Of a stretch of DNA of 7,722 nucleotides, positions 5,440 through 7,722 are shown in pieces. The stretch's first letter is position 1, and the number at the start of each line of letters is the position of its first letter. Made by a program: the position numbers and the translations under genes. Below the pieces are notes generated by a model. That model searched no databases. It was not told the DNA's origin and saw only the letters and a program-made list of their open reading frames with translations. Source of the DNA: Thermoprotei archaeon (GTDB lineage Archaea > Thermoproteota > Thermoprotei > Thermofilales > B20-G17). The stretch spans positions 1-7,722 of the forward strand of contig QMRW01000057.1 of assembly GCA_003650785.1 (NCBI GenBank), in the 5' to 3' direction.

Positions 5440-6456
5440 GTGAGAAGAAAGGTTATACTATACGTTACAAAGGCTGTATTAACTTATATCATTGTACTCT
5501 TCACATCATTCACAATAGTCTTCTTCTTCCTACGCCTTATACCTGGCGATCCTGTAACACGCTTCGTAAGTTTAATGATGAGACGTTTCGGATATGAGGC
5601 GGCACCCGAGACTTATACAGCTACGGTAGAGGAGTTTAAACGAGTATTTGGACTTGATAAAGATATATTTACTCAATATCTATGCTTCTTAAGAGAGCTT
5701 CTAAGATTCAACTTGGGTCCTTCCTTTCTAAACTTTCCAACCCCTTCTCAAGTCCTCATAGTAAGAGCATTACCCTGGTCTATAGGACTACTAGGTATGG
5801 CTACAGTTCTAGCATGGATTATAGGTGTAATTGCGGGAACTCTCGTAGCATGGGTAAGGGGAACTAAACTTGACCATGTTCTATTTACCATTGCTCTGTG
5901 CATGTCTCAAATACCCTATTATCTAATGGCACTATTTCTGGTTCTAGGACTTGCTTATACCTTTGCAGTATTTCCAGCGAGAGGAGCATACTCACCAACT
6001 CTTTCACCAAGACTAGACCTACAGTTTATACTAAGCCTTATACGTCACGGAACACTACCTGCTCTCTCACTTATATTAGTCTCTGCCTTTGGATGGCTTA
6101 TTTCTACAAGAAGTGTAGCAATAACTATTATTGGAGAAGACTATCTCCGACTGGCTAGAGCTAAGGGTCTAAAAAGGATGAGAATACTGAGTAGATATGT
6201 ACTGAGAAATGCTCTACTTCCTCAAGTGACAGGACTTGCCATGTCCTTAGGATTCATAGTAAATGGATTCTACCTCGTAGAGTGGATATTCTCCTATCCA
6301 GGTGTAGGTACTCTTCTTGCACTAGCATTAGGAGTCTTAGATTACAATACAATACAAGGAATCATATTACTCTCGATGTTCACCGTTCTCACCGCAAATC
6401 TATTAATGGATTTATTATATCCACTAGTGGATCCGAGGTGTCTCCATGAAGTCTAA
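5440..6456 (+). CDS. ABC transporter permease, OppB/DppB type
   Basis: This is an integral membrane channel subunit (338 residues, normal for the family) that pairs with the OppC-type protein encoded next. An N-terminal helix (about 9-32) is followed by the family marker IPGDP (34-38) and an external region with VFGLDK (69-74). The core helices begin near 112. The cytoplasmic coupling loop that docks on the ATPase is well kept: EDYLRLARAKGLKRMRILS (233-251), with G243 and the NALLP block (257-261). FSYPGVG (284-290) and YPLVDPR (327-333) are also typical. The GTG at 5440 is chosen because the TATA box places transcription initiation there and the protein begins MRRKV, as expected for an inner N-terminus. 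The gene has its own promoter and overlaps oppC by 11 nt. Confidence 0.95.
   Translation: MRRKVILYVTKAVLTYIIVLFTSFTIVFFFLRLIPGDPVTRFVSLMMRRFGYEAAPETYTATVEEFKRVFGLDKDIFTQYLCFLRELLRFNLGPSFLNFPTPSQVLIVRALPWSIGLLGMATVLAWIIGVIAGTLVAWVRGTKLDHVLFTIALCMSQIPYYLMALFLVLGLAYTFAVFPARGAYSPTLSPRLDLQFILSLIRHGTLPALSLILVSAFGWLISTRSVAITIIGEDYLRLARAKGLKRMRILSRYVLRNALLPQVTGLAMSLGFIVNGFYLVEWIFSYPGVGTLLALALGVLDYNTIQGIILLSMFTVLTANLLMDLLYPLVDPRCLHEV
6435..6440 (+). promoter_or_regulatory. Ribosome binding site of the OppC-type gene, inside oppB
   Basis: GAGGTG lies five bases before the ATG at 6446, within the last codons of the upstream gene. It supports that start and translational coupling through the 11-nt overlap. 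Confidence 0.8.
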
Positions 6457-7354
6457 AATAAGTGATATCGTCTTGTCAATTGTAGATGGAATACAGAGAT
6501 CTTTAAAGACTCTGAGATCTTCGACAAGGCTAACTATAGGATCGATATTACTCGCAATAATCTTAATCTTAGGCATATTTGAACCCTTAGTTAACAGCTA
6601 TAGGCTTGGAGGACGTAGTCCAGTAGAACTCGGATTATACGAACGAGCTCTTCCTCCATCCTTTGAACACCCACTTGGTACTGATATGCTCGGGAGGGAT
6701 ATCCTGGCTCTTGTACTCGTAGGTCTAAGGTATTCACTCCTAGTAGGGGCAATAGCAGGAGGTATTGCAACACTTATAGGAACAGTCATAGGGCTTCTCG
6801 CTGGCTATATCGGTGGAAAAATAGATGCTGTACTTAACTCTATAACTAATGGAGTGCTAATACTACCCACACTTCCCCTATTAATGGCTATTGTGGCTTA
6901 CGTACGAATGAACATGGTACTGATATCCATAACTCTAGCCATCTTCACCTGGCCATGGAGCGCGCGTACTATAAGAGCCCAGGTTCTAAGTCTAAAAGAA
7001 AGACCTTATATAGAACTAGCAAAAGTAACAAATCTAAATGATATAGAGATAGTATTCAAAGAGATATTTGTCGGACTCATTCCCTACATAATGGTTGGAC
7101 TTTCATTCTCAGTAATCGGATGTATTATAGCTGAAACCTCTCTCAGAATGATAGGATTAGGACCAGCGGAAATACCTACATTAGGATTCATCCTGGGATG
7201 GGCTATGACCTATGGCGCACTAGCTCAAGGATATTACACTCTAGTCCTCGCACCAGCAATCTTATTAATATTATTATTCATATCACTCAATCTCATAAAT
7301 GTGGGATTGGATGAGGTCTTTAATCCCCGACTTAAGAAAATTACAGGACTATAA
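6446..7354 (+). CDS. ABC transporter permease, OppC/DppC type
   Basis: This is the second membrane channel subunit (302 residues), expected to form a heterodimer with the OppB-type protein. An amphipathic N-terminus leads into the first helix (about 30-50). The external segment carries the OppC marker HPLGTDMLGRDIL (75-87), and the core helices begin near 92. The coupling loop (about 186-215, RPYIELAKVTNLND and on) is unusual. The normally conserved glycine is N196 and the later LP proline is V209, whereas the OppB partner keeps both features. TSLRMIGLG (231-239) and the closing FNPRL (292-296) are family-typical. Start and coupling are supported by GAGGTG at 6435-6440. The next gene starts 2 nt after the stop with no terminator, so the operon continues past the window. 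Confidence 0.94.
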   Translation: MKSKISDIVLSIVDGIQRSLKTLRSSTRLTIGSILLAIILILGIFEPLVNSYRLGGRSPVELGLYERALPPSFEHPLGTDMLGRDILALVLVGLRYSLLVGAIAGGIATLIGTVIGLLAGYIGGKIDAVLNSITNGVLILPTLPLLMAIVAYVRMNMVLISITLAIFTWPWSARTIRAQVLSLKERPYIELAKVTNLNDIEIVFKEIFVGLIPYIMVGLSFSVIGCIIAETSLRMIGLGPAEIPTLGFILGWAMTYGALAQGYYTLVLAPAILLILLFISLNLINVGLDEVFNPRLKKITGL

Positions 7355-7356
7355 AC

Positions 7357-7722
7357 ATGAGAAAGCTCTGTTTAATTATATCCCTAGCGATACTCCTTGG
7401 ATTCTACACAATCACTCTTTTATATACAAATCTCTATCCCCCAGAAGGTGAAATTATGCCCAAGGGTATATTAGTTCTCAAGGACAAGCGTGAAGTTGTA
7501 GGCAATTTAGTCGCAGCCCAGTTAGGTGATATCGGTATTAGTTTCTTCTCCTTCGGAGAGTACTTTGAAGCTAAGCCTCTCCTAATGCTCACTAAACCTA
7601 CAGAAGTTGAAATCAAAGGGCACTATTGGATCGATGGAGTGACTCGCAGAATTCTAACTATAGAAGGAGTAAAATTTGAGGAGAATCTTATAGTTTACGA
7701 AGATACTCTCATATATAACCTC
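7357..7722 (+). CDS. Unrecognised membrane-anchored extracytoplasmic protein, N-terminal part (partial)
   Basis: This open frame of 122 codons runs to the window edge without a stop. It begins MRKLCLIISLAILLGFY, a basic residue pair followed by a hydrophobic helix (about 4-24), so it is a signal peptide or anchor. The rest has alternating short hydrophobic segments such as KGILVLKD and RRILTIEGV, consistent with a mainly beta extracytoplasmic domain; this is inference. I do not recognise a family. A partial ribosome binding site (AGGAC, 7345-7349) lies seven bases before the ATG, within the end of oppC. With only 2 nt between the genes it is clearly part of the permease operon, where an ATPase gene would be commoner. 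It may be an accessory transporter component or an unrelated surface protein. Existence of the gene is likely; function is unknown. Confidence 0.75.
   Translation, partial: MRKLCLIISLAILLGFYTITLLYTNLYPPEGEIMPKGILVLKDKREVVGNLVAAQLGDIGISFFSFGEYFEAKPLLMLTKPTEVEIKGHYWIDGVTRRILTIEGVKFEENLIVYEDTLIYNL

Noticed and set aside
5682..6158. Two short frames inside the OppB-type gene
   Set aside because: They are out of frame with strongly conserved permease sequence and have low-complexity Ser/Thr-rich products.
7434..7616. Minus-strand open frame opposite the right-edge gene
   Set aside because: The plus strand has an ATG in operon context, a membrane helix and a partial ribosome site; the minus frame has none of these.

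Overview
The window looks like part of the chromosome of a hyperthermophilic crenarchaeon (Thermoproteota, with a Desulfurococcales/Ignisphaera-like or Sulfolobales-like flavour). This is inferred from archaeal BRE/TATA promoters at the expected distance from genes, nearly leaderless starts, poly-T terminators, heavy use of AGA/AGG and ATA codons, AT-rich DNA, and an Opp-type binding protein anchored by a C-terminal membrane helix. The species cannot be fixed from the sequence alone.

Layout. (1) 1-218, minus strand: start of an Opp/Dpp-type ABC ATPase, cut by the window edge. (2) 219-534: divergent promoter region. (3) 535-2615, plus: two tandem, strongly diverged Gfo/Idh/MocA-family oxidoreductases 11 nt apart, the second with a strong ribosome binding site. 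(4) 2616-3050: AT-rich gap with a T-run terminator, a 9-bp inverted repeat and a strong promoter. (5) 3051-5222, plus: a family-5 extracytoplasmic solute-binding protein with signal peptide, small extra domain, coiled-coil stalk and C-terminal membrane anchor, ending at a T6 terminator. (6) 5223-5439: regulatory gap with a 22-bp near-perfect palindrome and a BRE/TATA pair that predicts transcription starting on the permease's GTG start codon. (7) 5440-7354, plus: OppB-type and OppC-type permeases overlapping by 11 nt. (8) 7357-7722, plus: start of an unrecognised membrane-anchored extracytoplasmic protein, 2 nt after oppC, cut by the right edge.

How the parts fit. The binding protein captures a solute outside the cell and delivers it to the OppB/OppC channel, which is powered by OppD/OppF-type ATPases. 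One such ATPase begins at the left edge on the other strand; others may lie to the right. Opp/Dpp-class transporters in hyperthermophilic archaea often carry sugars or oligosaccharides rather than peptides. The two adjacent NAD(P)-dependent sugar-oxidoreductase paralogues, and the tryptophan-rich N-terminal part of the binding protein, make a carbohydrate or polyol substrate the better guess. That is inference: nothing in the sequence names the substrate. No RNA genes, mobile elements or CRISPR arrays were seen.
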